Positions 11,003 through 21,171 of a stretch of DNA of 64,000 bases are shown piece after piece. Position numbers and translations under genes: made by a program. Numbering within the stretch: position 1 is the stretch's first letter; every line of letters begins with the position of its first letter. Under the pieces are notes generated by a model. The model was not told the DNA's origin. It did no database searches and was given only the letters and a program-made list of their open reading frames with translations. Source of the stretch: Terrimonas sp. (lineage in GTDB: Bacteria > Bacteroidota > Bacteroidia > Chitinophagales > Chitinophagaceae); contig WGMO01000008.1 in NCBI GenBank assembly GCA_016125075.1, positions 1-64,000 of the forward strand. The letters are read 5' to 3'.

Positions 11003-12445
11003 TTGAAGAAAAATATTCAGTATATGATAACAGGAAGAAATCACCTTGGTCTTATACTGTGCATAGCGTTTTCCTTTATGGCTAAGCTGTCTATTGCCCA
11101 GTCATCAGCTCCGAATATCATCATCATTCTGGCTGATGACCTGGGTTATGCCGATGTCGGTTTCAATGGATGTAAAGATATTCCCACACCCCATATTGAT
11201 CGAATCGCCAGCAATGGCGTGGTCTTTTCAAGGGGTTATGTAAGCTATGCTGTGTGTGGCCCCAGCAGGGCGGGTATCATGACTGGCCGGTACCAGGACA
11301 GGTTTGGGTTTTCCAAAAACCCTTTATTGGCACCCAATGATCCGGAAATGGGTTTGCCATTGGAACAGCAAACTATAGCCGAGTTTTTAAAAGAACAGCA
11401 ATATGTTACCGGTGCTATTGGTAAGTGGCACCTGGGTGCCTATCCAACTTTACGGCCCAATAAAAGGGGGTTTGATTTCTTTTTTGGTTTCTTAAGCGGC
11501 GGTCACCGGTATTTACCGGAAGAATTGACTTTGCAAGACCTCTCGGAGGCAAAATCACAGTTTGATGGATACCGTACTAAATTGCTGCGCAATGAAAAAC
11601 GGGTTGAAGAAAAGGAATACCTGACGGATGCCTTTTCCCGCGAAGCTGTTCATTTTGTAGAAGAGAATTATAAAACCCCTTTTTTCCTTTACCTGGCTTA
11701 TAATGCTCCGCATACTCCATTAGAGGCGACCGGGAAATATTTAGACCGATTTAAACAGATTAAAGACGAAAAACGGCGCACGTATGCTGCCATGATCAGT
11801 GCCATGGATTATGGTGTCGGTTTGCTCATGGATAAACTGCAAAGCCTGGGTATTGAAAACAATACCATTGTGTTTTTTCTGTCTGACAACGGGGGGCCCA
11901 TCCATGCCAATGCTTCCAGCAATGCTCCCTTAAGAGGTGAAAAGGGTGATTTCTATGAGGGCGGAATTCATGTGCCTTTTGCAGTACAGTGGAAAGGTCA
12001 TTTGCCCGCTGGAACGCGATATGATGGACCGGTGATCTCTCTCGACATCTTTGCCACAGCTGCAGCGCTGGTCAGCGCTGAACCGCGAAATACCCTGGAT
12101 GGTGTGAACCTGTTGCCCTACCTGTCGGGTGAAAAAAAAGGAGTTCCCCATGACGATCTTTTCTGGAGAAATTTTGCAGTTGAAAAATTTGCAGTGGTGG
12201 GACCTACCTATAAGCGGATCGACCAAAAAGATAAAGCAGCACAGCTATTTAATCTAAAAAAAGATATCAGTGAAAAGATCGATATATCTTCTGTGGTAAA
12301 TAATCAATCCATCATGTCCGACCTCGAAAATAAAATAAAAAGGTGGAGCGGGTTGCTGATACCGCCGAAATTCCTGGGACTCCTGGAAGACCAGGAATAT
12401 TCCCAACAGCACCCGGAGCGATGGATGGTAAAAGATAATAAGTAA
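11003..12445 (+). CDS. Secreted S1-type sulfatase
   Basis: NIIIILADDLGYADVG; FGly motif CGPSR (AVCGPSRAGIMTGRYQ); GAIGKWHLG; FFLSDNGGP. Track start is TTG; ATG at 11024 is an alternative. Confidence 0.93.
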   Translation: MKKNIQYMITGRNHLGLILCIAFSFMAKLSIAQSSAPNIIIILADDLGYADVGFNGCKDIPTPHIDRIASNGVVFSRGYVSYAVCGPSRAGIMTGRYQDRFGFSKNPLLAPNDPEMGLPLEQQTIAEFLKEQQYVTGAIGKWHLGAYPTLRPNKRGFDFFFGFLSGGHRYLPEELTLQDLSEAKSQFDGYRTKLLRNEKRVEEKEYLTDAFSREAVHFVEENYKTPFFLYLAYNAPHTPLEATGKYLDRFKQIKDEKRRTYAAMISAMDYGVGLLMDKLQSLGIENNTIVFFLSDNGGPIHANASSNAPLRGEKGDFYEGGIHVPFAVQWKGHLPAGTRYDGPVISLDIFATAAALVSAEPRNTLDGVNLLPYLSGEKKGVPHDDLFWRNFAVEKFAVVGPTYKRIDQKDKAAQLFNLKKDISEKIDISSVVNNQSIMSDLENKIKRWSGLLIPPKFLGLLEDQEYSQQHPERWMVKDNK

Positions 12446-12469
12446 ACGGATCATCATAAATTTTGACCC

Positions 12470-13138
12470 ATGCGCAGCATTTTTTTACAATTGAAAATTG
12501 TTTTGTTTATAATGGCAATTACCATTGTTGCCCCTGGGTTTACCTACCAGCATGCAAAATTGCTCATTATCGGGGATTCGATTTCTATCGGCTATACACC
12601 TTATGAGAAAAAGACCCTGGCGGATAAGGCCGATGTTATCCACTGTAAAGGGAATGCGAAATACACCGCTAATGGATTACAGCACCTCGATGAATGGCTG
12701 GGGGATGAAAAATGGGATATCATTCAATTCAATTGGGGGCTATGGGATCTTTGTTATAGAAACCCGGATCTGGATGAAGTCCCCGCCAATCGCGATAAGA
12801 TCAACGGTACTATAACAACTTCTTTGGAACAATATCAAGCTAACCTGGAGGCGATTGTAAAACGTTTAAAACAGACAAAGGCCAAACTGGTATTTGTTAC
12901 CACCACTTATGTACCGGAAAACGAACCGGGCAGGTATGATAGAGATGTTGAATCTTATAATGACATTGCCAAAAAAGTGATGCAGGCCAACGGGGTCGGG
13001 GTTATTGATATTTATCCATTGTCCAAAGAGATCCATCAGCAGGATGGGTTGGGAAATAATAATGTGCACTATACGGACGAGGGGTACCGGAAACTTTCTG
13101 ATGAAATATGTAAGGAGGTAAAAAACTTGTTGAACTAA
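12470..13138 (+). CDS. SGNH/GDSL hydrolase family protein
   Basis: Signal peptide; LLIIGDSISIGYTPY block I; FNWGLWDL block; C-terminal NNVHYTDEGYRKL. Confidence 0.85.
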   Translation: MRSIFLQLKIVLFIMAITIVAPGFTYQHAKLLIIGDSISIGYTPYEKKTLADKADVIHCKGNAKYTANGLQHLDEWLGDEKWDIIQFNWGLWDLCYRNPDLDEVPANRDKINGTITTSLEQYQANLEAIVKRLKQTKAKLVFVTTTYVPENEPGRYDRDVESYNDIAKKVMQANGVGVIDIYPLSKEIHQQDGLGNNNVHYTDEGYRKLSDEICKEVKNLLN

Positions 13139-13145
13139 AAATAAT

Positions 13146-14852
13146 ATGATGATGGGAAGAGGGTTGTACGGATGGCTTTTTGGGTTTGTGGTTTTGGGAA
13201 ATAGTTTTATCGGGGCAGGCAGTAAGGACAACCCATGTATACAGCCAACCAAAATTGATCAACACCATGCAGCCGTTTCTTATTTTGTTCATCCTTTGCT
13301 GGGTAGTGATTTGAATGATGGCACCTCCAAAGAAAAGCCGTTTAAAACCTTTCTTCCCCTGGAGAAAATCAAATTCAATCCCGGCGACGAAATCATCCTG
13401 GCAGCCAACCAGCGGTATACCGGTAGCTTGCAATTGGTGAATCAGGAGGGCAGCCGGGAAAAACCGATCCTGGTGAGATCCGTTGGATGGAAGGAAGGAG
13501 AACCGCCGATGCCGGCGCTCATTGATTTTAAAGGGTTGGCAAACGGTATCCTGATCCAGGATGTCAGTTTTATTCATATCTCCAACATCCGGCTGACCGG
13601 GAATGGCTTTGATCAGGCGAATGAAAAATCGGATATGCGTTGTGGCATCCTTGTCAATAGCAATAACCGAAAAGAAATGACCGGTATCCGGCTGGATCAT
13701 ATTTTTATCCGGGATGTATATTTTGAGAATGCCGGTTTTATAAGGAATGTCAGTGAAGTACACAGTGCCAATGGCACGCAGCAATATGGGTGGGGAATCA
13801 GGGTCATCAGCAGGCAGGAGGACCGGACAATACGGGACATTCAAATTTCTGACTGCGAAATCACTGATGTCAGCCATACAGGCATCAAGTTCACCGGGAA
13901 TAAAAAGAATATCAGGGACGTAAAGATCCTCCGCAATGCTGTAAAGTATACCGGGGGCCCGGGTATGCAAATGTCGGAAGTGCAGGCAGTATATGTAGCG
14001 GATAATGTGGTCGACCATTCCGGGAGTAATAATGAAAGCCGGAAATGGGGCCGGGGTAGCGGAATATGGACCTGGGGTTCCGCAGGGGTACTGATCGAAA
14101 AAAACAAATTTTTATATGCAAACGGGCCGGGTGATTCGGACGGGGCACATATTGATTATAACTGTGAAAACATTATCATCCAGTATAATTTCAGTGCATA
14201 TAATGCAGGGGGCTTCTGCGAGATCCTGGGAAACAATTACAACTGTATCTACCGGTATAATATAAGTGTAAACGACGGACACCGGGTAAAAGGGGAAAAT
14301 GGCGCTTTCCAGGAAGGAAAGACGCTTTGGTTAAGCGGCTTCCAGGGCGAAAAACAAAAACGGAAAGGTCCTGTTAATACCTATATCTACAATAACACTA
14401 TTTATACTGATCATTCCCTTTACCCGAAATTAGCCTTTGATAATACCAGCAGGGATGTACTCATCGCCAATAATATTTTTTATTTGGTGCATCCTTTTCA
14501 ATGGGTTTTAGGCGACCAGTATAAACCCGATGTGAAAACAAACCGGGTCATTGAAAACATGCAGCTTAAACATAACTTATTCCTGGATAAAAGTGGATGG
14601 CCGTCGCAAATGGCGATATATGGAAGTCAATCTTTTTTTGGCGATCCGCATTTTAAGATTCCCGGAGGCCTGGACTGCCAGGATTATACGCCGCTGAATG
14701 TAGATATTATCTGTAAAAAAGGGATTAGGGTACCCGGTATGAAGATAGAAACAGGTGATTTTCCATTTGACATAGCAATGAGAAAAGATATTCTTGGTAA
14801 CCCGATACCGGATCAACCCAGCATTGGCGCTATTGAACCGGTCGTGGACTGA
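13146..14852 (+). CDS. Secreted right-handed parallel beta-helix repeat protein (candidate polysaccharide lyase or hydrolase)
   Basis: Pectate-lyase-like repeats (NIRLTGNGF..., IRDIQISDCEITDVSHTGIKFTGNKKNIRDVKILRNAV...); N-terminal YFVHPLLGSDLNDGTSKEKPFKTF; PUL context. Confidence 0.8.
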   Translation: MMMGRGLYGWLFGFVVLGNSFIGAGSKDNPCIQPTKIDQHHAAVSYFVHPLLGSDLNDGTSKEKPFKTFLPLEKIKFNPGDEIILAANQRYTGSLQLVNQEGSREKPILVRSVGWKEGEPPMPALIDFKGLANGILIQDVSFIHISNIRLTGNGFDQANEKSDMRCGILVNSNNRKEMTGIRLDHIFIRDVYFENAGFIRNVSEVHSANGTQQYGWGIRVISRQEDRTIRDIQISDCEITDVSHTGIKFTGNKKNIRDVKILRNAVKYTGGPGMQMSEVQAVYVADNVVDHSGSNNESRKWGRGSGIWTWGSAGVLIEKNKFLYANGPGDSDGAHIDYNCENIIIQYNFSAYNAGGFCEILGNNYNCIYRYNISVNDGHRVKGENGAFQEGKTLWLSGFQGEKQKRKGPVNTYIYNNTIYTDHSLYPKLAFDNTSRDVLIANNIFYLVHPFQWVLGDQYKPDVKTNRVIENMQLKHNLFLDKSGWPSQMAIYGSQSFFGDPHFKIPGGLDCQDYTPLNVDIICKKGIRVPGMKIETGDFPFDIAMRKDILGNPIPDQPSIGAIEPVVD

Positions 14853-16404
14853 AATGAAAGCAAATGACTTCTTACCGCTAAATGATAGTATGAAACGAAT
14901 CTCCATATTAATAGGGTTGGCTGCTATGATAGCCGCTTCCTGTAACGATGCCAAAAAAGAACAAAAAACGAAACCCAATATTTTGGTTATTTATATTGAT
15001 GACCTGGGGTATGGTGACCTGAGTTGTTATGGTGCAACGGCAGTACAAACACCTCATGTGGACGCTTTGGCAAAAGGCGGCATGAAATTTACCGATGCAC
15101 ATTGTTCTGCATCAACCTGCACTCCTTCCCGTTATGCGCTATTGACCGGGAGCTATGCATTCAGGAGTAAGGCGGCCATTTTGCCGGGTGATGCACCCCT
15201 GATCATTCATCCGGGTCAGGCAACGCTTCCTTCGATGCTAAAAGATGCAGGCTATGTGACCGGGGTAATTGGTAAATGGCATTTGGGCCTTGGAGATGGG
15301 AAACCGGATTGGAATACAAGTATAAAACCTGGCCCCGGGGAAATCGGTTTTGATTACAGCTTTCTCATACCGGCCACACCCGACCGTGTACCCACCGTTT
15401 ATGTGGAAAACAGCAGGGTAGTCAATCTCGATCTGAAGGATCCCATCACCATCGATTATGCGCATCGGGTGGGTAACGATCCCATTGGCCTGGAGCATCC
15501 TGAGATGCTGAAGATGCAGGCCGACAGCCAGCACAGCGGGACGATCGTCAACGGCATCAGCCGGATCGGTTTTATGAAAGGCGGTCACCAGGCATACTGG
15601 CGCGATGAAGATTTCGCAACCGTACTGAATGATCAGGTCACATCGTTTATTACCCAAAACAAGGACAAGCCTTTTTTCCTGTATTATAGTTTACCAAGCA
15701 TACATGTGCCCCGTTCCCCCAATGCAAAATTTGTCGGTGCTACGGATATGGGTCCCCGAGGGGATGATATTGTTCAGATGGACTGGATGACCGGGGAAGT
15801 GATGAAGACCCTGAAAAACCTGGGATTGGAAGCGAACACCCTGGTGATATTTAGCAGTGATAACGGACCGGTGCTGAATGACGGGTATGCCGACCAGGCC
15901 GTACAACGATTAGGGGACCACCGTCCTGCGGGTATATACAAGGGTGGTAAATACAGCGCCTATGAAGGAGGGACCCGTGTACCCACGATCACCTTTTGGC
16001 CGGGCGAAATCAAACAGGGTGAAAGCAATGCCCTCATCAGCCAGGTAGATCTTTTTGCTTCACTTGCCCAGTTGGTAGGACAAGAAGTGGAGCCGGGTAA
16101 AACTGTTCCGGATAGTAAGAATGTGTTACCGGCATTATTAGGACAATCAATGACAGGAAGGGAAACGATGGTGGAAGAGTCTTTTACCATGTCCCTTCGT
16201 TCGGGAAACTGGAAATATATTGCACCTGCCGCCGGTAAAACACCAGAATGGCTAAAAAATAAGGATGTGCCAAAAGGATTGCAAGCCACCCCTCAACTGT
16301 ATAACCTGGAAGACGATCCCGGGGAAACACATAACCTGGCCGATCAATATCCGGATGAAGTGCAAAGGTTATCCGGGCAACTGAAGGAAATAATGGAAGA
16401 GTGA
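14794..16404 (+). CDS. S1-type sulfatase lipoprotein (likely start 14890)
   Basis: MKRISILIGLAAMIAASCNDAKK lipobox; NILVIYIDDLGYGDLSCYGA; FGly motif CTPSR (SASTCTPSRYALLTGSY); GVIGKWHLGLG. Confidence 0.93.
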   Translation: MVTRYRINPALALLNRSWTEMKANDFLPLNDSMKRISILIGLAAMIAASCNDAKKEQKTKPNILVIYIDDLGYGDLSCYGATAVQTPHVDALAKGGMKFTDAHCSASTCTPSRYALLTGSYAFRSKAAILPGDAPLIIHPGQATLPSMLKDAGYVTGVIGKWHLGLGDGKPDWNTSIKPGPGEIGFDYSFLIPATPDRVPTVYVENSRVVNLDLKDPITIDYAHRVGNDPIGLEHPEMLKMQADSQHSGTIVNGISRIGFMKGGHQAYWRDEDFATVLNDQVTSFITQNKDKPFFLYYSLPSIHVPRSPNAKFVGATDMGPRGDDIVQMDWMTGEVMKTLKNLGLEANTLVIFSSDNGPVLNDGYADQAVQRLGDHRPAGIYKGGKYSAYEGGTRVPTITFWPGEIKQGESNALISQVDLFASLAQLVGQEVEPGKTVPDSKNVLPALLGQSMTGRETMVEESFTMSLRSGNWKYIAPAAGKTPEWLKNKDVPKGLQATPQLYNLEDDPGETHNLADQYPDEVQRLSGQLKEIMEE

Positions 16405-16674
16405 AATTGGTTAGCAGGGGTCTTGATTCGTGCAGGGTGTAACGAACCTAAAAATCCGGTTAAACATGAATATTGCCTGGAGGCTATCCGAAGCCGTATA
16501 CAGTGTAATCAATTTTCAGCATCCTGAAAGATCAGGAAGGGGTTCCTATTCCAAATAGGGGGGGCTAATCATTCATATTTCGGTATGGGCTGTTATTCAG
16601 TGTTTTACTTTCTTAAATTGTAAAAAATTTATAAGAGCGGTGATAAGTCATTCTGAAAGAAAAGTGAAGTCAAA

Positions 16675-17928
16675 ATGAAATTATTTTTTATACCTTTTAA
16701 AACAGGGACAATGAAAATGTATCATGTAAAGATATGTGTAATGGTTTTGCTCATCCCCATGCTGGCCTGCAAAAAGAATGTGAAACCACCGGATAATAAC
16801 CCGGGTAATGGCAACGGTGGCAATCCAACGGGTAATTTTTCAGCGTTCCGGCTCACCATTTCTAAAGCAGAAAAAGTGGGTGACCCGAAAATTCAGCTTT
16901 ACCCCGACACGGTTTATTCTTCTTACAATTTAGGTTCAGGTCTTTTCAAAGCCCTCCCGGCTGAATATGACGATAAGATTGTATCCTTTCGCCTGCCCAA
17001 AGGATTTATGGCTGTATTTGCAGCTAACTATGACGGTACAGGTGAGTCGGTTTGTTATGTAGCAATCGATAGTGCCATCAATGCTAACTTACCGGCCAGG
17101 TTGCGCAATAGTATTTCGTATATCCGGTACAGGGCAATCAATAATCCCGATAAAAAAGGAACTGCTTCAACGAATGATACTACAGTTAATGCTTTGGGCG
17201 GTCAGTGGTTTTATGGGTGGAGTTTGAACCGCTCATCTTTTACAGGGCAGCAGTTTGTTCCCATGACATGGGGAAAAGGATCCTGCACGGATGAGAATGT
17301 GAAGACACTGGTTGAAAGGAGTGATGTTGATCATTTATTATCTTTTAATGAGCCTGACAATTCCAGCCAGTCGAATATTTCAAATATGGATACGGCAACG
17401 TCGCGATACAAGGTGATGCAAAAAACAGGTTTGCGACTGGGCGCCCCTGCCACTACGCAAAACCAGGTTTTTGGCAGCGGAAAATGGCTGACTGATTTCA
17501 TGAATCTTGCCCAGATCAAAAATTGCAGGGTTGATTTTATCCCGATCCACTGGTACGACTGGGGTAACCAGACCAATAACCAGTCTACTGACTCATTAAC
17601 TGCTGTAGCCATCTTTAACAGGTTTGTGACCTATGTGCAGAATGTTCACCTGAATTATCCCAAACAAACGATATGGGTAACAGAATTTAATGCAAACCCC
17701 AACCGGACTTCGGTGCCCGTACACAAATATTTTATGAAACTGTCGACCGAATGGATGAATAATACAGCTTATGTGGAAAGGTATTCCTATTTTTTCCCCA
17801 ATAGTGTTCCGGCTGTGAATGCTGATTTTACCTTAACTGAGGCGGGAACATATTGGAAGAGCCTGGCCTCTGCAAAATCATTTTCGGGCAATATTGTTTC
17901 TGATGATACGGTGGTGGTTCCCGAATAG
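16675..17928 (+). CDS. GH128-like (Asl1-like glycosyl hydrolase catalytic core) lipoprotein
   Basis: Lipobox MLACKKN; WFYGWSLNRSS...VPMTWGKGSC...LLSFNEPDNSSQSNI...VDFIPIHWYDW...IWVTEFN; resembles the Glyco_hydro_cc/GH128 family. Confidence 0.75.
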   Translation: MKLFFIPFKTGTMKMYHVKICVMVLLIPMLACKKNVKPPDNNPGNGNGGNPTGNFSAFRLTISKAEKVGDPKIQLYPDTVYSSYNLGSGLFKALPAEYDDKIVSFRLPKGFMAVFAANYDGTGESVCYVAIDSAINANLPARLRNSISYIRYRAINNPDKKGTASTNDTTVNALGGQWFYGWSLNRSSFTGQQFVPMTWGKGSCTDENVKTLVERSDVDHLLSFNEPDNSSQSNISNMDTATSRYKVMQKTGLRLGAPATTQNQVFGSGKWLTDFMNLAQIKNCRVDFIPIHWYDWGNQTNNQSTDSLTAVAIFNRFVTYVQNVHLNYPKQTIWVTEFNANPNRTSVPVHKYFMKLSTEWMNNTAYVERYSYFFPNSVPAVNADFTLTEAGTYWKSLASAKSFSGNIVSDDTVVVPE

Positions 17929-18010
17929 GTTATGGAAATGCTTCAAACAGAGTAGGCGGGACAGAAAATATAATGACGCTTGGAGATGAATTGATCCTGA
18001 TGATCAAGGC

Positions 18011-18751
18011 CTATCCTTCCAGGTGGATGCTCAATACGATCATTCTGGACTGTATCTTATCCAGCACATTGGAATACTTCAGGTTCTCATCCCGGCTATG
18101 GATATTCCCCAGGCCATTACTGAATTTAATTTCGGGGGAGAAGATAAAACTGGGGAAGTAAAAATTGAAACCGATACCGGCTTCAATACCATAATCAAAT
18201 TTATTCAGCTTCACCAGGTCTTCGGCCCTTTTGGCACGGGCATTGGCAGCCAGATCCAGGTCCAGCTTTACCCCACCCAGCATATAAACCCTGAAATTCC
18301 CGATCCGGTCGCTGTTGAATTTGGCCTGTAGGGGAAAGGAAAAGATCACGGATTCGATTTTCTTCGTCACATCCGTACCATCCAACGGATCGTTGTATTT
18401 GAGTTTATAATAAATATTTCTTTGGTTGAACATGAGGGTTGGGTTGAACCTTGCTTCAAAACGATTCGTCAACCGGGCGGTGGCGTGAAGCCCTAATTGA
18501 AAGCCCACGGCATTCAGCGGCTCTGCCACCAAAACGGAATCATATTGTAAAAATCGGGGGTGTAATTCAGTATGGAAACTGGCCTGGTGAAATCCAAGTG
18601 TGATCCCAAAATAATAAGGCTTCTGGTCATGATCAGGTTGGTTCAGAACAAATTCCTGGGCGGAAACGGGGGTGTAACAACAAGTAAGACCTGTTATCCA
18701 AATACTCACTGCGATCAGCTGACGGACTTTCTTCCATTGTAAATGCAACAT
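18011..18751 (-). CDS. porT: PorT-like outer-membrane beta-barrel protein (type IX secretion/gliding)
   Basis: Signal peptide; FGITLGFHQASF; FSFPLQAKFNSDRIGNFRVYMLGGVKLDLDLAANARAKR; overlaps and follows ubiE, a recurrent Bacteroidota arrangement. Confidence 0.8.
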   Translation of the reverse strand: MLHLQWKKVRQLIAVSIWITGLTCCYTPVSAQEFVLNQPDHDQKPYYFGITLGFHQASFHTELHPRFLQYDSVLVAEPLNAVGFQLGLHATARLTNRFEARFNPTLMFNQRNIYYKLKYNDPLDGTDVTKKIESVIFSFPLQAKFNSDRIGNFRVYMLGGVKLDLDLAANARAKRAEDLVKLNKFDYGIEAGIGFNFYFPSFIFSPEIKFSNGLGNIHSRDENLKYSNVLDKIQSRMIVLSIHLEG

Positions 18752-19470
18752 ATACCAAAACTTAACGGTTTGTACCCTGTGCTGGTAAAACCGGTATTAT
18801 TTAACAGGTTAATAAAATGTTCACGGTCTGGAAATGCTTCTGATGATTCTTTCAAATATTCGTATGCCTCTTTATTCTGTTGCAGCCAGCGTGCCATTTG
18901 CGGCGCCACGATACCCATATACAGGTTATATATTTTCCTGAATCCTGAATTTTTTGGCTTTGAAAATTCCAATACCACCAGTTTCCCGCCCGGTTTCAGT
19001 ACCCTCAGCAACTCTTTTAAGCCTTTTTCAAGGTTTTCAAAGTTGCGTACACCAAAGGCAACCATTATGCCATCAAACGTAGCATCTGGAAAATTTATTG
19101 CCTCCCCGTCGCCTTTTAGCAAAGCTATTTGATTTGTAAGGCCCTCTTTTTCAATCTTTTGCCTGCCGATGTCCAGCATTTGGGCAGAGATATCAATTCC
19201 AATGACTTTCTCAGGTTTTAACATTTTACAGGTGAGGATGGCCATATCAGCGGTGCCGGTAGCCACATCCAGGATCACCCGGGGCTGATCGGCCTGGAGG
19301 CTTTTGATGGCTTTTTTCCGCCACCCCGTATCGATCCCGGCAGAAAGGAAGCGGTTCATCAGGTCATAACGGCCGGCAATGCGGTCAAACATTTCTTCCA
19401 CCTGTTCCTTTTTCCCTTTTTCAGATTGGTCAAATGGTTTGATATGGTCGTGTGGTAAAGGCATATTCAT
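18715..19470 (-). CDS. ubiE: Demethylmenaquinone/ubiquinone methyltransferase
   Basis: VEEMFDRIAGRYDLMNRFLSAGIDTGWRKKAI; LDVATGTADMAI; MVAFGVRNFENLEKGLKELLRVLKPGGKLVVLEFSKP. Confidence 0.96.
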   Translation of the reverse strand: MNMPLPHDHIKPFDQSEKGKKEQVEEMFDRIAGRYDLMNRFLSAGIDTGWRKKAIKSLQADQPRVILDVATGTADMAILTCKMLKPEKVIGIDISAQMLDIGRQKIEKEGLTNQIALLKGDGEAINFPDATFDGIMVAFGVRNFENLEKGLKELLRVLKPGGKLVVLEFSKPKNSGFRKIYNLYMGIVAPQMARWLQQNKEAYEYLKESSEAFPDREHFINLLNNTGFTSTGYKPLSFGICCIYNGRKSVS

Positions 19471-19559
19471 AGCGGCAGCGAAGTTACAATGAAATCACCT
19501 GACGGCATTTAGCTTGTTTATCTGTTAATTTGCAGAAATAGAGACCTTCCCCGAATACC

Positions 19560-20183
19560 ATGCATATCAAATCTGCCAAATACAATATCAGTAGTCCCGG
19601 TTATGAACAATGCCCCAAGCCGGATAAAGCGGAATATGCTTTTATCGGGAGGAGCAATGTAGGGAAATCTTCCCTGATCAATATGCTTTGCAATAACCAG
19701 CGACTGGCCAAAACATCCTCTACCCCGGGCAAGACACAGCTGATCAATCATTTTGACATAGCCTCCGATGACAATAAACGATGGTACCTGGTAGACCTGC
19801 CGGGATATGGTTATGCAAAAGTGGCACAACGTAGCAGGAGAAGATGGGAGCAGATGATTGAGAATTACCTGCGGAAACGGGGAAATCTCATCAATGTATT
19901 TGTATTGATCGATAGCCGGCATGAACCGCAGCAGATCGATCTTGAATTTATCAACCAGTTGGGGGAATGGGGTATTCCTTTTTCGGTAGTATTTACAAAA
20001 GCGGATAAAAATAAACCCGGCGCCACTAACAGGAACGCCAATTTGTTTTTGGCCCGGATGAAAGAGACCTGGGAAGAATTGCCCCCCTGGTTCATCTCAT
20101 CCGCTATAAAAGGCACAGGAAGAGAGGAAATACTTGATTATATCGCCGATCTGAACAGGGATATTAATATCCACAATAGTTGA
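19560..20183 (+). CDS. engB: Ribosome-biogenesis GTP-binding protein YihA/YsxC
   Basis: FIGRSNVGKSSLIN (G1), TSSTPGKTQLINHF, VDLPGYGYAKV, TKADK. Confidence 0.95.
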   Translation: MHIKSAKYNISSPGYEQCPKPDKAEYAFIGRSNVGKSSLINMLCNNQRLAKTSSTPGKTQLINHFDIASDDNKRWYLVDLPGYGYAKVAQRSRRRWEQMIENYLRKRGNLINVFVLIDSRHEPQQIDLEFINQLGEWGIPFSVVFTKADKNKPGATNRNANLFLARMKETWEELPPWFISSAIKGTGREEILDYIADLNRDINIHNS

Positions 20184-20251
20184 AAACAAGGTTGTTTAAT
20201 CGAAATTTAGCGCATAAACTGTTATCTTGCAGCCGGATTTAGCAACATCGC

Positions 20252-20458
20252 ATGAAAAAAATATTTTCTGAAAAAACCCTGGTTCTTGCCCTTTTTGCAA
20301 CGGCCCTTTCTATTTTTTATGTAGCCAATGAGGATGCAAAAAAACTGGGTGTTTTGCAAAATACAACTTCTTCTCCTTCCAGGTTTATTTCCACTTTAGA
20401 AGACGGCACACCGGTTGAGCCCGCTGCGGCAACCCCGTCATCTTCCGTTTCGGAATAA
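20252..20458 (+). CDS. Small hypothetical protein with N-terminal signal/TM segment (68 aa)
   Basis: ORF with hydrophobic N-terminus (MKKIFSEKTLVLALFATALSIFYVAN) and low-complexity tail; candidate TATCTTGC promoter element at 20223. Confidence 0.5.
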   Translation: MKKIFSEKTLVLALFATALSIFYVANEDAKKLGVLQNTTSSPSRFISTLEDGTPVEPAAATPSSSVSE

Positions 20459-20621
20459 GATCACGATTAAGATTGTAAAGATTTATACTGCCGGAAATTT
20501 TTCCATCACCTCCGCCTGTTCGTTTGGCGGTTTTCAGGAAAAGCGGATAATATAGGGGAGAAAATGCCTGTACCTTACAAAATAGGGTATTGACCAGGTG
20601 AGTTTCCACCTGCCGTTGAAA

Positions 20622-21095
20622 TTAATTCACAACCTTATTGGCGCAGCTGCTGCTGGCAAATGCTTCTGGTTTTGCCTTGAAGGCAAAGCCCATACCGAGT
20701 ATATATCCCATGGCTTCTTTGAGGGCATCATTGCTCTTAAAACTGGGATTGGTATTGATATCGGCATGCACTTCCATATCCACATGGTAAATCGTGAACA
20801 GGTTACAGAGTTCATAAGCGATCTCAATACTTTTTGCTACTTCGGTCAGCATCCTTTCTTTGATCGTGAATTGGTGCCGTGTCTTTTCATTGTGAATAAA
20901 CATAAATCCACCATGCCCTTCCCGAAGAAAAACGATAACCGTTGCAAATTCGGTTTCCTGGCCTTTGACCTGAGAATCGGTGCCGATACAGACTTTTAAC
21001 CGGTAACCTTTGTCAGATTCCCTTTTGATCGCGTTTTCAACGGCTTCGTAGATAGGGAGATCAATGGTATCGCCATTAAATTTTCTCCATCGCAT
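20622..21095 (-). CDS. YkuK-like (DUF458) ribonuclease H-like protein
   Basis: YRLKVCIGTDSQVKGQETEFATVIVFLREGHGGFMFIHNEKTR; AYELCNLFTIYHVDMEVHADIN. Confidence 0.75.
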   Translation of the reverse strand: MRWRKFNGDTIDLPIYEAVENAIKRESDKGYRLKVCIGTDSQVKGQETEFATVIVFLREGHGGFMFIHNEKTRHQFTIKERMLTEVAKSIEIAYELCNLFTIYHVDMEVHADINTNPSFKSNDALKEAMGYILGMGFAFKAKPEAFASSSCANKVVN

Positions 21096-21171
21096 AATAA
21101 AAGAGGTTTTCCTAAATTATAGAAAAACCTCTGTTTGTCCAAACGGGTACGGATTATTGTTATGTTAACGG

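Noticed and set aside
12470-13138. Apparent loss of the canonical GxND and DxxH motifs in the SGNH protein (FNWGLWDL, NNVHYT)
   Set aside because: This pattern fits a known SGNH subfamily as I recall it, so it is not evidence of a dead enzyme.
13002-14018. 338-aa antisense ORF opposite the SGNH and beta-helix genes
   Set aside because: Fully opposite two well-supported PUL genes; no recognisable domain, signal or initiation context; explained by codon bias of the sense genes.
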